59,320 nt of DNA from an uncultured bacterium (GCA_905214195.1 CAJMLH010000008.1:1-59320); one strand, 5' to 3'; shown: positions 7,667 through 16,068, counted from the first letter of the stretch. Program-made: numbers and translations. The notes: generated by a model not told the origin, from the letters alone.

Positions 7667-8266
7667 ATGGACAATTTCGATTATTCCGTAATCGGCCAGC
7701 GGATAAAAACACTGCGAAAACGCAAAGGGCTGAATCAGACACAACTGGCAAACCTACTCGGTAAATCTCTGCGCACCGTACAGAAGTATGAAACCGGAGA
7801 AATCGAGGTTTCCATTGATGTCGTAAACGAACTGGCAAAGCATCTGGACACTACGCCGACCTTTATCCTTGGTTATGAAACCAATACGGCACCGATCAGA
7901 AGCCTTGCCGACATAATGAGCTTCCTATTTGAACTGAACAAGGTTTCTTCCATCAAATTCGATGTAGATGTAAAGAAACCGCCCCGCAGCAATGAGTGGA
8001 CTTGCTCTATCCGCTTCAACGGCAAGGAAATGGATGCAGACCACAATGCAGATATGTGTCTGTTCTTGGAACAATGGGAAGAAATGCGTGAGGAAGTGCG
8101 CAGCTACAACTGTTCTCCTGCAGCATTACATAGCTGGCAAGAGCAGACCCTTGCGTACTATGCTGGGGCTTCCGTGGAATGTGTGGAACCGGAAGAACTT
8201 GACGAAGATGAGCGTTTAGCTCGTCGCAGAGCCTATCTTGAAAAGGAGTTCGGCTCTGCAAAATAA
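7667..8266 (+). CDS. XRE-family repressor of the element
   Basis: 199 aa. N-terminal Cro/C1 HTH (IKTLRKRKGLNQTQLANLLG...RTVQKYETGEIEVSI, about residues 13-55), then an acidic C-terminal region of unknown fold with no Ser-Lys peptidase motif, so LexA-like self-cleavage is not indicated. It is transcribed away from the excisionase/repA operon and toward the integrase, 35 bases upstream of it. That layout matches immunity repressors of integrative elements. The palindromes at 121-133 and 7546-7558 are its likely operators. Confidence 0.82.
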   Translation: MDNFDYSVIGQRIKTLRKRKGLNQTQLANLLGKSLRTVQKYETGEIEVSIDVVNELAKHLDTTPTFILGYETNTAPIRSLADIMSFLFELNKVSSIKFDVDVKKPPRSNEWTCSIRFNGKEMDADHNADMCLFLEQWEEMREEVRSYNCSPAALHSWQEQTLAYYAGASVECVEPEELDEDERLARRRAYLEKEFGSAK

Positions 8267-8301
8267 TTAAGGTCTGACATTGTATAGAAAAGGAGAACAC
8301 A

Positions 8302-9375
8302 ATGTCAGTAACAAAGGACAAGAACACAGGCAAGTGGATGTCCCAAATCCGTATCAAGGATTGGACAGGAAAGGAGATCCACAAAAAGAAAAGAGGCTTC
8401 GCTACCAAGAGAGAAGCCTTACAATGGGAACGTGATTTTATCAATCAGTCCAGCGGCAGTCTGGGTATGAGCTTCATGGACTTCATTGAACTGTATATTC
8501 AGGACATAGAGAAACGTCTGAAACCCTCTACCGTTGCCAACAAACGCTTTCTGATTGATTTGAAGATCATTCCGTACTTCGGAAAGTTCCCTCTGGACGC
8601 AATCAAACCAACCGACATTCGCAAATGGCAGAACGAACTGACCAGCTACCGTGATGAGAATGGAAAACCTTATTCCCAGACTTATCTGAAAACCATCAAC
8701 AACCAGATTACAGCAATTTTCAACTATGCGGTCAAATACTATGGCTTAAAAGAAAATCCCTGCCACAAAGCAGGGAGCATGGGAAAGAAAAATGCTGACG
8801 AGATGGAGTTTTGGACGAAAGACGAGTTTGCAACTTTCATCGAAGCTATGAAAGACCGTCCTGCAAGCTATGCGATATTTATGACGATGTACTACACGGG
8901 CATCCGTGAAGGCGAGCTTCTCGCTCTGACACCCGCAGATATTGACTTCGAGAAGGACACGCTGACCATCAACAAAAGCTATCAGCGCCTTGGCGGTAAG
9001 GATATTATTACCACTCCCAAGACCCCGAAAAGCAATCGTGTGGTTATGCTGCCGGAAGTGCTGAAAACCGTCCTCCGCAACTATATGGAGAAATGTTACG
9101 GCTTGCAGCCCGATGACCGACTGTTTCCGTATAACAAGAGCTTTCTCTATCGTGAGATGCAAATCGGGATTGAAGCATCTGGGGTAAAGCGTATCAGGGT
9201 GCATGATATTCGTCATAGCCACGCCAGCCTTCTGGTTGAACTTGGTTTCTCTCCGCTGCTGATTGCAGAACGCTTGGGACATGAGCGAGTGCAGACTACC
9301 ATGGACACCTACAGCCATCTGTACCCGAACAAGCAGGTGGAAGTAGCCAACCAGTTGGACAAGTTAGCCATTTAA
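8302..9375 (+). CDS. int: Tyrosine integrase
   Basis: 357 aa. N-terminal arm-binding domain (SVTKDKNTGKWMSQIRI), a SAM-like core-binding domain (about 60-160), and a C-terminal catalytic domain. Catalytic residues seen: R in TGIREGELLAL, H-x-x-R in HDIRHSHAS, H in LGHERVQTT, Y in MDTYSHLYP. RBS AAGGAG is seven bases before the ATG. It lies 115 bases from attR and should recombine the 15-bp core at the guaA 3' end. The putative arm sites flank both ends of the element. Confidence 0.93.
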   Translation: MSVTKDKNTGKWMSQIRIKDWTGKEIHKKKRGFATKREALQWERDFINQSSGSLGMSFMDFIELYIQDIEKRLKPSTVANKRFLIDLKIIPYFGKFPLDAIKPTDIRKWQNELTSYRDENGKPYSQTYLKTINNQITAIFNYAVKYYGLKENPCHKAGSMGKKNADEMEFWTKDEFATFIEAMKDRPASYAIFMTMYYTGIREGELLALTPADIDFEKDTLTINKSYQRLGGKDIITTPKTPKSNRVVMLPEVLKTVLRNYMEKCYGLQPDDRLFPYNKSFLYREMQIGIEASGVKRIRVHDIRHSHASLLVELGFSPLLIAERLGHERVQTTMDTYSHLYPNKQVEVANQLDKLAI

Positions 9376-9381
9376 GGCTTC

Positions 9382-9420
9382 GGCTACAAAAAATCGGCTC
9401 AATGTAGCCAATTTGTAGCC
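9382..9420. repeat. Integrase arm-type site cluster, right end
   Basis: GGCTACAAA (9382-9390, inverted copy), AATGTAGCC (9401-9409) and TTTGTAGCC (9412-9420). These are the same nonamers as at 189-224. An 11-base block AATGTAGCCAA is identical at both ends. Confidence 0.55.
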
Positions 9421-9435
9421 AGTAAAAAACAAGAA

Positions 9436-9471
9436 TCCCGAAAAGTGCTGTATTTTCAACACTTTTCGGGA
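9436..9471. terminator. Strong hairpin between int and guaA
   Basis: 12-bp perfect arms TCCCGAAAAGTG (9436-9447) and CACTTTTCGGGA (9460-9471). On the minus strand it is followed within a few bases by GTTTTTTAC, so it can stop transcription arriving from guaA; it lies between convergent genes int and guaA and may act both ways. Since it lies inside the element, it insulates the element from guaA read-through. Confidence 0.7.
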
Positions 9472-9489
9472 CTCGAAAGACTATTTTAA

Positions 9490-9504
9490 CTTATTCCCAC
9501 TCGA
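9490..9504. repeat. attR core (direct repeat, contains guaA stop)
   Basis: Identical to 76-90 over 15 bp. Bases 9491-9493 are the guaA stop codon on the minus strand, so integration restores an intact guaA end at this side. Confidence 0.88.
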
Positions 9505-10471
9505 TCGTTCCTACCGGCTTTGGTGTCAAATCGAATAGGACTCTGTTAACACCCTCTACCTCATGGGTAATGCGGTCGGTTATGTGCTGTAACAGTGCAA
9601 ACGGAACATCCTCAACCGTTGCGGTCATTGCGTCCACTGTATTTACAGCTCTCAGAATTACAGGATACGCAAAAGTACGCTTTCCGTCCTTTACTCCTAC
9701 GGATTTAAAGTCAGGCACCGCAGTAAAATACTGCCAAACCTTGCCCTCCAAACCGTTTTTTGCAAATTCTTCTCTTAAAATTGCATCGGACTCTCTTACT
9801 ATTTCCAATCTATCTCTTGTAATTGCTCCGAGACAGCGAACACCCAATCCCGGTCCCGGGAACGGCTGACGATAAACCATGCTGTCAGGCAATCCGAGAG
9901 CTTTGCCGACTACACGAACTTCATCCTTAAACAGAAGTTTCACCGGCTCAACCAATTCAAACTGCAAATCTTCCGGCAAACCGCCCACATTATGATGAGC
10001 TTTAACGCCGTCACTTTCCAAAATATCAGGATAAATTGTACCCTGGGCAAGGAACTCTATACCGTCTTGTTTTCTTGCTTCCTCTTCAAACACCTTTATA
10101 AATTCAGCACCTATGATTTTTCTCTTCTTTTCGGGATCATCAACACCCGACAGCTTATCAAGGAATCTGTCAACAGCATCAACATAAACAAGATTTGCGT
10201 TCATCTGATTGCGGAAAACCTCCACAACCTGCTCAGGCTCTCCTTTACGAAGTAAGCCGTGATTTACATGAACACATACAAGCTGTTTTCCGACAGCTTT
10301 AATAAGAAGTGCAGCAACTACGGAAGAATCCACTCCTCCCGAAAGGGCCAATAAAACTTTCTTATCTCCAACTTGTTCCTTTATCTTTTCAACCTGTTCC
10401 TCAATAAATGCTTCAGCAAGCTGAGGTGTTATTATTCGTTCCATGTTATCAGGTCGTTTGTTACTATCCAT
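9491..10471 (-). CDS. guaA: GMP synthase, ATP-pyrophosphatase (synthetase) subunit only
   Basis: 326 aa. PP-loop SGGVDSS at residues 44-50, then the GMP synthetase C-terminal domain ending in GTIEWE. It aminates XMP to GMP with ATP. The usual bacterial protein is about 510 aa with an N-terminal glutamine amidotransferase; that domain is absent and there is no room for it before guaB (60-base gap). The start at ATG 10471 follows GGGAGGAG; an upstream TTG was rejected. Either ammonia is used directly or a separate amidotransferase subunit lies elsewhere, as in archaeal two-subunit enzymes. It forms a pair with guaB. Confidence 0.92.
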   Translation of the reverse strand: MDSNKRPDNMERIITPQLAEAFIEEQVEKIKEQVGDKKVLLALSGGVDSSVVAALLIKAVGKQLVCVHVNHGLLRKGEPEQVVEVFRNQMNANLVYVDAVDRFLDKLSGVDDPEKKRKIIGAEFIKVFEEEARKQDGIEFLAQGTIYPDILESDGVKAHHNVGGLPEDLQFELVEPVKLLFKDEVRVVGKALGLPDSMVYRQPFPGPGLGVRCLGAITRDRLEIVRESDAILREEFAKNGLEGKVWQYFTAVPDFKSVGVKDGKRTFAYPVILRAVNTVDAMTATVEDVPFALLQHITDRITHEVEGVNRVLFDLTPKPVGTIEWE

Positions 10472-10531
10472 AAATTCTCCTCCCAACTTAAATCATCCTT
10501 TAAATAACTCTTTAACTGCTATGTTCAATAT

Positions 10532-12040
10532 TTATTTTATCGCATTGTTTGAAGCATCTTTTAAGATTACATCATGCGCTCCGCCCTCGACTATAGATGT
10601 TGCGGAAACCAATGTCAGCTTAGCTTTTTCCTGAAGTTCTTTTATACTTAGTGCGCCGCAGTTACACATAGTCGATTTAACCTTTGTCAATGAAAGATTC
10701 ACATTATCATGAAGTGAACCTGCATAAGGCACATAAGAGTCTACACCTTCTTCAAATTTCATACGAGGGTCTCCACCGAGGTCATAACGCTGCCAGTTGC
10801 GGGCACGGCTTGAACCTTCGCCCCAGTATTCCTTAACATAATTACCATTGACATTAAGCTTATTTGTAGGCGACTCATCAAAACGAGCAAAATATCTTCC
10901 AAGCATTATAAAGTCAGCACCCATGGCAAGCGCCAGAGTCAAATGGTGATCGTAAACTATGCCGCCATCTGAACAAATAGGCACATATATTCCTGTCTCT
11001 TTAAAATATTCATCTCTTGCAGCTGCAACTTCTATTACTGCAGTTGCCTGTCCACGGCCTATTCCTTTCTGCTCTCTTGTTATACAGATAGAACCTCCGC
11101 CTATTCCTATCTTGACAAAATCTGCTCCTGCATCGGCCAAGTATCTGAAGCCCTCTCCATCTACAACATTGCCTGCTCCGATTTTGATATCATCTCCGTA
11201 TCTTTTTCTTATCCATGCAATAGTGTCTCCCTGCCACTGGCTGTAGCCCTCGGAACTGTCTATGCACAAAACATCGACGCCTGCCTCAATAAGAGCCGGA
11301 ACTCTTTTCTCATAATCCCTTGTATTTATTCCCGCTCCTACAATATATCTCTTTTGAGAATCTAACAGTTCATTTGGATTTGATTTATGGGAATCATAGT
11401 CCTTACGGAAAACAAAGTGAGTAAGTCTTTGATTCTCATCTATTATAGGAAGCGCATTAAGTTTATGTTCCCACAATATATCATTTGCCTCGCTTAAGGT
11501 AATTCCCGATTTTCCGTATATGAGTTTTTCAAACGGAGTCATAAACTCTTCTATCTTAGTATCAGGAGACATACGGCTTACTCTGTAGTCACGGCTTGTC
11601 ACAAGACCCAATATCTTACCTTCTGCTGTTCCGTCATCTGTTATGGCAATAGTGCTGTGTCCTTTCAATGCTTTGAGTTCCAGCACATCTTTAAGAGTCT
11701 GATCGGGTCTTAAGTTGGAATCACTTGTAACAAACCCTGCCTTGTGCGCCTTAACTCTGCGAATCATTGCAGCTTGGCTTTCTATTGGCTGAGAACCAAA
11801 AATAAAAGAAATTCCACCTTCTTTTGCGAGAGCCACAGCCATCTTATCGTCAGAAACTGCCTGCATTACCGCAGAAACCAATGGAATATTCATTGTAATC
11901 TTAGGTTCTTCACCTTTCTTAAATTTAGTTATCGGTGTCTTTAAAGATACATTTTCCACACGGCACTCTTTGCTCGAGTATCCCGGTACCAAAAGATATT
12001 CATTAAATGTTCTTGACGGTTCCTTAAAGTAGTATGCCAT
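10532..12040 (-). CDS. guaB: IMP dehydrogenase
   Basis: 502 aa, NAD-dependent oxidation of IMP to XMP, the first committed step to GMP. The catalytic loop GGGSICITREQKGIG holds the active cysteine; two CBS domains (about residues 100-220) interrupt the TIM barrel (LVTSRDYRVS, ALPIIDENQRL). The RBS is AGGAGGAG. It precedes guaA, making a guaB-guaA unit. A hairpin lies about 50 bases upstream in its probable leader. Confidence 0.95.
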   Translation of the reverse strand: MAYYFKEPSRTFNEYLLVPGYSSKECRVENVSLKTPITKFKKGEEPKITMNIPLVSAVMQAVSDDKMAVALAKEGGISFIFGSQPIESQAAMIRRVKAHKAGFVTSDSNLRPDQTLKDVLELKALKGHSTIAITDDGTAEGKILGLVTSRDYRVSRMSPDTKIEEFMTPFEKLIYGKSGITLSEANDILWEHKLNALPIIDENQRLTHFVFRKDYDSHKSNPNELLDSQKRYIVGAGINTRDYEKRVPALIEAGVDVLCIDSSEGYSQWQGDTIAWIRKRYGDDIKIGAGNVVDGEGFRYLADAGADFVKIGIGGGSICITREQKGIGRGQATAVIEVAAARDEYFKETGIYVPICSDGGIVYDHHLTLALAMGADFIMLGRYFARFDESPTNKLNVNGNYVKEYWGEGSSRARNWQRYDLGGDPRMKFEEGVDSYVPYAGSLHDNVNLSLTKVKSTMCNCGALSIKELQEKAKLTLVSATSIVEGGAHDVILKDASNNAIK

Positions 12041-12087
12041 TTTCTCCTCCTGTTTATTGTTTAGTACTTAGTTTATTTATAGAAACA

Positions 12088-12112
12088 GACGGCCGAGAAA
12101 TCCCCTGCCGTC
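12088..12112. promoter_or_regulatory. GC-rich hairpin in the guaB leader / downstream of groEL
   Basis: GACGGC (12088-12093) pairs with GCCGTC (12107-12112). On the plus strand it is followed by a T-rich run; on the minus strand only by TGTTTCT. Upstream on the minus strand a TTGTCA and TAAAAT 17 bases apart suggest that a guaB transcript starts before it, placing the hairpin in the leader. It may equally be the groEL terminator. It does not match a purine riboswitch as far as I can see. Confidence 0.4.
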
Positions 12113-12212
12113 CTTTTGTTTTTTGTTTATTTTATACTATTTTTCATGTTTTGACAAGAGGATATGCCATTTTGAAAGCAAAAAATATCACAAATCTTAG
12201 AAGATGATTAAA

Positions 12213-13847
12213 TTACATCATTCCGCCCATGCCGCCCATTTGGCCGCCCATCTGAGGCATTGCAGGAGCATCTTCCTTTACATCAACTACACCTGCTTCA
12301 GTAGTCAAAAGCATTGCAGAAGCAGACGCTGCATTCTGAAGTGCTGATCTTGTAACCTTAGCAGGATCTACAATACCTGCATCTATCATATCAACATATT
12401 CTTCTGTAGCAGCATTAAAGCCTACGCCCTTTTGGCTCTTCTTTACTTCTGCCACAACTACACTTCCTTCAAGGCCTGCATTTTCAGCAATCTGACGAAC
12501 AGGTTCTTCAAGAGCTCTTATAATTATAGCTGCACCTGTTTTTACATCGCCTGTTAAATCTGTTACATATTCTGAAACAGCCGGAATTGCATTTACCAAT
12601 GCAACGCCGCCGCCTGCTACAATACCCTCTTCTACGGCTGCCTTTGTTGCATTAAGAGCATCCTCTATTCTCAGCTTGCGTTCTTTAAGCTCTGTTTCTG
12701 TAGCTGCACCTACCTTGATAACAGCAACTCCGCCTGCTAACTTGGCAAGTCTTTCCTGGAGTTTTTCTTTATCAAACTCAGAAGTAGTTTCTTCAATCTG
12801 AGATTTAATGCTGTTAACTCTTGCTTTTACTTCTTCTTTATCTCCGTTTCCGCCTACAATAACGGTATTATCTTTATCTACCTTTACAGTTGCAGCGCTT
12901 CCCAGCATATCTACCGTAACTTCTTTAAGTTCGTATCCCAGGTCGCTGGCAATTACCGTACCACCTGTAAGAACTGCTATATCTTCCAACATAGCCTTTC
13001 TTCTTTCGCCATAACCAGGTGCCTTAACAGCCACTACATCTATAACACCTCTGAGTTTATTAACAACCAAATTTGCAAGAGCATCGCCCTCTACATCTTC
13101 TGCAATTATAAGCAGTTTGCGACCCTGCTGCATTATCTGTTCCAAAATAGGAACGAGTTCCTGAATGTTGGTTATCTTCTTGTCTGTAATGAGAATCAGA
13201 GGGTTTTCAATGTTTGCTTCCATCTTTTCCGTATCGGAAACCATATATGCTGAAAGGTATCCTCTGTCAAACTGCATACCTTCTACTACTTCGAGAGTAG
13301 TTCCCAGGCTCTTTGACTCTTCTACTGTAATAACACCATCTTTTCCCACTTTTTCCATAGCTTCTGCTATGAGGTCGCCGATTTTTTCATCTGCCGCAGA
13401 AACTGCTGCAACTTGAGCAATTGATTCTTTGGTTTCAACCGGCTTTGCAATCTTTCCTATCTCTTCTACGGCCACATCTACAGCACCCTGAATACCTTTT
13501 TTCAGTTCCATTGGGTTTGCGCCTGCTGCTACATTCTTGAAGCCTTCTTTAATAATTATCTGAGTAAGCAGTGTAGCGGTTGTAGTTCCGTCTCCTGCTA
13601 CATCGTTAGTCTTGGAAGCCACTTCTTTAACGATCTGTGCTCCCATGTTTTCAACTGCGTCTTCCAGTTCTATTTCTTTTGCGATGGTAACACCGTCATT
13701 GGTAATAAGCGGTGAACCGAAGCTCTTGTTTATAAGTACATTACGGCCTTTAGGTCCAAGTGTTATTTTTACAGTGTTTGCAAGCTGGTCAACTCCTGCC
13801 TGAAGCTTGCGTCTTGCGTCTTCGCCATAAAAAATTTCTTTTGCCAT
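12213..13847 (-). CDS. groEL: Chaperonin GroEL
   Basis: 544 aa, full length, with the ATP-binding segment VKITLGPKGRNV and DGTTTAT, and the typical Gly/Met-rich tail (GGQMGGMGGMM). It folds cytosolic proteins as a double heptamer with GroES. It follows groES by 19 bases in one operon under a CIRCE element. Confidence 0.98.
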   Translation of the reverse strand: MAKEIFYGEDARRKLQAGVDQLANTVKITLGPKGRNVLINKSFGSPLITNDGVTIAKEIELEDAVENMGAQIVKEVASKTNDVAGDGTTTATLLTQIIIKEGFKNVAAGANPMELKKGIQGAVDVAVEEIGKIAKPVETKESIAQVAAVSAADEKIGDLIAEAMEKVGKDGVITVEESKSLGTTLEVVEGMQFDRGYLSAYMVSDTEKMEANIENPLILITDKKITNIQELVPILEQIMQQGRKLLIIAEDVEGDALANLVVNKLRGVIDVVAVKAPGYGERRKAMLEDIAVLTGGTVIASDLGYELKEVTVDMLGSAATVKVDKDNTVIVGGNGDKEEVKARVNSIKSQIEETTSEFDKEKLQERLAKLAGGVAVIKVGAATETELKERKLRIEDALNATKAAVEEGIVAGGGVALVNAIPAVSEYVTDLTGDVKTGAAIIIRALEEPVRQIAENAGLEGSVVVAEVKKSQKGVGFNAATEEYVDMIDAGIVDPAKVTRSALQNAASASAMLLTTEAGVVDVKEDAPAMPQMGGQMGGMGGMM

Positions 13848-13866
13848 TTTAAATTACCCCTTCCTG

Positions 13867-14142
13867 TTATTCCATAACTGCCAGAATCTCACTCTGGTGC
13901 ATAATTGTATATTCTTCTCCGTGGTATTTGATTTCTGTGCCGCCGTATTTGGAGAATACGACTTTGTCTCCTACCTTAAGTTCCATTACTTCATCTTTTG
14001 TTCCGGGTCCGACAGCTACTACTTCAGCAACCTGCGGCTGTTCCTTTGCTGAGCTGGTTAAAATCAAACCACCTTGGGTTTTTTCTTCTGCTTCTACTTT
14101 TTTGATGACAACTCTGTCACCTAAAGGTCTGATTCCTATCAT
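13867..14142 (-). CDS. groES: Co-chaperonin GroES
   Basis: 91 aa with IRPLGDRVVIKK at the start and the GGLILTSSAKEQPQ mobile-loop region. The start at ATG 14142 has ACGGAGGT upstream; a longer open frame extends through the CIRCE region and is rejected. First gene of groES-groEL. Confidence 0.97.
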   Translation of the reverse strand: MIGIRPLGDRVVIKKVEAEEKTQGGLILTSSAKEQPQVAEVVAVGPGTKDEVMELKVGDKVVFSKYGGTEIKYHGEEYTIMHQSEILAVME

Positions 14143-14210
14143 TACATTTACCTCCGTAAAAATATTGTTCTGTAAAATTCGCCGCTCAATGCGTCGCTTC
14201 TTTCTCCTGA

Positions 14211-14237
14211 TTGGCACTCATCACTATTGAGTGCTAA
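14211..14237. promoter_or_regulatory. CIRCE element (HrcA operator)
   Basis: TTGGCACTC-N9-GAGTGCTAA, one base off the consensus TTAGCACTC-N9-GAGTGCTAA. It lies between the groESL promoter and groES. HrcA is known to repress at this element and release it on heat stress; hrcA itself is not in the window. Confidence 0.95.
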
Positions 14238-14245
14238 CATATCTT

Positions 14246-14273
14246 ATTATACTCTCCCATTCCCCCTTGTCAA
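14246..14273 (-). promoter_or_regulatory. groESL promoter
   Basis: On the minus strand TTGACA (14273-14268), 16 bases, TATAAT (14251-14246), both perfect. The CIRCE element begins about eight bases after the -10 box, covering the transcription start. Confidence 0.85.
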
Positions 14274-14305
14274 GAGGTTATATACAAAATTTCACACAAT
14301 CAACA

Positions 14306-15151
14306 TCAAAGGCTTCTTATGTAATAAAACAAATACTGCTGAGCGATTCCTCCGTATCGACCAAAATGACATTGAGCATACTGCTGCATCCCTTTTACAT
14401 CCTTTTCGTCTATACCATAAAGCCTGTTCATAACTCTCCTCATCCAAACATCTATCGGAAATGCGTCTGTCCTTGAAAGGCCAAAAAGCGCTATACACGA
14501 CGCTACTTTTGGTCCTATCCCGCAAAACTTTTGTAATTCGTCCAGGGGATTGTCAGCTTTAAGCAGTCTTTCTTTAACCGTTTCAGGTCCGCCCTGCTCT
14601 ATCATTTGTTTTGCCATTTTAATAAGATATGATGCTCTGTAACCCAATTTTACAGATGAAAGGTCCTCTGCTGTGAGGGATGCCATAACTTCCGGAGTCG
14701 GAATCGCAAAATATTCTCTGCCCTTGTATTCTCCTATTTTTTCTCCGAAATTGGCGCTTAAATTTTCGATACAGCCTTTTATCCTTGGAATATTATTATT
14801 CTGAGATATTATGAACGATACCACAGTTTCCCAAAAATCCTGGCGCAAAATTCTGATACCATACCCATACTCCGAAGCGGCCTTTATAGTATTGTCATCG
14901 GCACACAGTTCTTGCTTAATGCGGCTGTAATCTGTATCCATATCAAGATAATTCTTCCATATGATGTTAAAATCTTCTTCGCTGCAATTATCTATAGTCA
15001 GTCTCTCCTCGTCAAAGCTCATTTGAACTATTCTGTTCATAGCAGGGCCTATATAACTGCCGTCTGTTTGTTTTTCCCATCTGAAACACTGTCCGCAGTC
15101 AAATATATGATCCAAATTAAAATCCTTTACTTTATCAATAGTATATTGCAT
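14306..15151 (-). CDS. 8-oxoguanine DNA glycosylase/AP lyase (OGG1 type)
   Basis: 281 aa. The N-terminal OGG_N-like part (FDCGQCFRWEKQTDGSY) is followed by a HhH-GPD domain: GIGPKVASCIALFGL holds the catalytic Lys and AFPIDVWMRRVM the catalytic Asp. It removes 8-oxoguanine opposite cytosine and nicks the abasic site. Bacteria more often use MutM; OGG1-type enzymes are common in Clostridia. It starts nine bases after the stop of the P-loop/Asp23 gene and is probably cotranscribed with it. Confidence 0.9.
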   Translation of the reverse strand: MQYTIDKVKDFNLDHIFDCGQCFRWEKQTDGSYIGPAMNRIVQMSFDEERLTIDNCSEEDFNIIWKNYLDMDTDYSRIKQELCADDNTIKAASEYGYGIRILRQDFWETVVSFIISQNNNIPRIKGCIENLSANFGEKIGEYKGREYFAIPTPEVMASLTAEDLSSVKLGYRASYLIKMAKQMIEQGGPETVKERLLKADNPLDELQKFCGIGPKVASCIALFGLSRTDAFPIDVWMRRVMNRLYGIDEKDVKGMQQYAQCHFGRYGGIAQQYLFYYIRSL

Positions 15152-15160
15152 GATTTTACC

Positions 15161-15973
15161 CTAATTTATTCCTCTTACTTCTATTTCTATTTCAGCAACA
15201 TTAAAAGCTGTCATTTTTTCTATAGCCTCTTGTATTGATTTCTGAAAATCCGACGCGGCCGGCCATACAGGGTACCCCTCCCTTATCTTTATAGCTACTT
15301 TCAGACGATATGTATCAGGTTTGGGCATTTGAATAACATTTATAACTCTCCCTATAGCAGGAGTCTTATGTGCCAGACACATTATTATGTCGTCTATGAC
15401 TCTTTCTGCTACAAAATACTCGCCCATGTAGCTGTATGCCGGTCTCACTACCGTTCTTTCAGCGGCGGCACCCTGATCTTTGCCTCTGAAAAACCTCAAT
15501 GGGTCCATAAAATAGCCGGCAAAGGTTCTTTTAAGCTGCAAAGACGGAGCAGGGATTACATGCTTGCCATATTCATTCCTCTGCTTATATGCCGTTTTTC
15601 TTTCGGCTTCGGTAGTTATGTCTTCAATGCGTATTCTCTGATTGCTGTCTCTTGGCAATGATGGAAGATTCAATCTTTCGATGATTTTATCAACCATATC
15701 TTCACTTGTTCCCAAGACAAGTATGCTCTCGGGATTCTCTTTTTTTATTGCCGATACGACCTGATTACGCAGTCTGTCATTTAAAAACAGGGCGATTTTC
15801 ACAGCGCCTATCTTTGTTTCCTGTCTTTTCGCCGAATTACCGGCAATGACGCTGTTCTTATATATAAATAATCCGTCGTCTATTATTGCCTCTACACCAA
15901 GCTTTTTGCATAGTTCCATGGCATGAAAACTTTTGCCTGTTCCGCTCTTTCCTACCAATGTGTATACTTTCAT
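15161..15973 (-). CDS. P-loop ATPase fused to an Asp23/Gls24-like domain
   Basis: 270 aa from ATG 15973, chosen for AAGGAG seven bases upstream. The N-terminal half is a nucleotide-binding domain with Walker A GKSGTGKS (residues 8-15). The C-terminal 110 residues (MGEYFVAERVIDDII...FQKSIQEAIEKMTAFNVAEIEIEVRGI) match the alkaline-shock Asp23/Gls24 fold, usually a stand-alone envelope-stress protein. The role of the fusion is not known to me; an envelope-related ATPase is a guess. It shares a short divergent region with the ferredoxin gene. Confidence 0.75.
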   Translation of the reverse strand: MKVYTLVGKSGTGKSFHAMELCKKLGVEAIIDDGLFIYKNSVIAGNSAKRQETKIGAVKIALFLNDRLRNQVVSAIKKENPESILVLGTSEDMVDKIIERLNLPSLPRDSNQRIRIEDITTEAERKTAYKQRNEYGKHVIPAPSLQLKRTFAGYFMDPLRFFRGKDQGAAAERTVVRPAYSYMGEYFVAERVIDDIIMCLAHKTPAIGRVINVIQMPKPDTYRLKVAIKIREGYPVWPAASDFQKSIQEAIEKMTAFNVAEIEIEVRGIN

Positions 15974-15997
15974 GTCAAAACTCCTTAAAGAATTCAC

Positions 15998-16026
15998 TTT
16001 ACTATTATACTGCCTTCTGCTATAAT
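15998..16026 (+). promoter_or_regulatory. Ferredoxin promoter
   Basis: TTTACT (15998-16003), 17 bases, TATAAT (16021-16026), 43 bases before the ferredoxin ATG. Confidence 0.6.
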
Positions 16027-16068
16027 TGTACCATAAAAGATATATCTTTTCACAGGAGGAAAATAATA

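Larger units (their letters stand above)
76..9504. mobile_element. Integrative mobilizable element of about 9.4 kb in the 3' end of guaA
   Basis: The 15-bp sequence CTTATTCCCACTCGA occurs at 76-90 and 9490-9504; the right copy contains the guaA stop codon. Between them are a tyrosine integrase next to the right end, an XRE repressor, a small HTH/excisionase-like gene, a RepA-like ATPase, a MobV-type relaxase, a restriction-modification cassette and tnpV. There are no conjugation (type IV secretion) genes, so the element would depend on a helper for transfer. The guaA 3' end is a known island insertion site. By eye the relaxase-to-integrase half is richer in GC than the R-M half, which suggests a mosaic. 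Whether it is still mobile is unknown. Confidence 0.9.

Noticed and set aside
10472..10486. TTG start five codons upstream for guaA
   Set aside because: The strong GGGAGGAG site lies inside that extension and serves the ATG at 10471.
14143..14217. 25-codon N-terminal extension of groES
   Set aside because: It would start within the CIRCE element; the conserved start MIGIRPLGD has its own GGAGGT.
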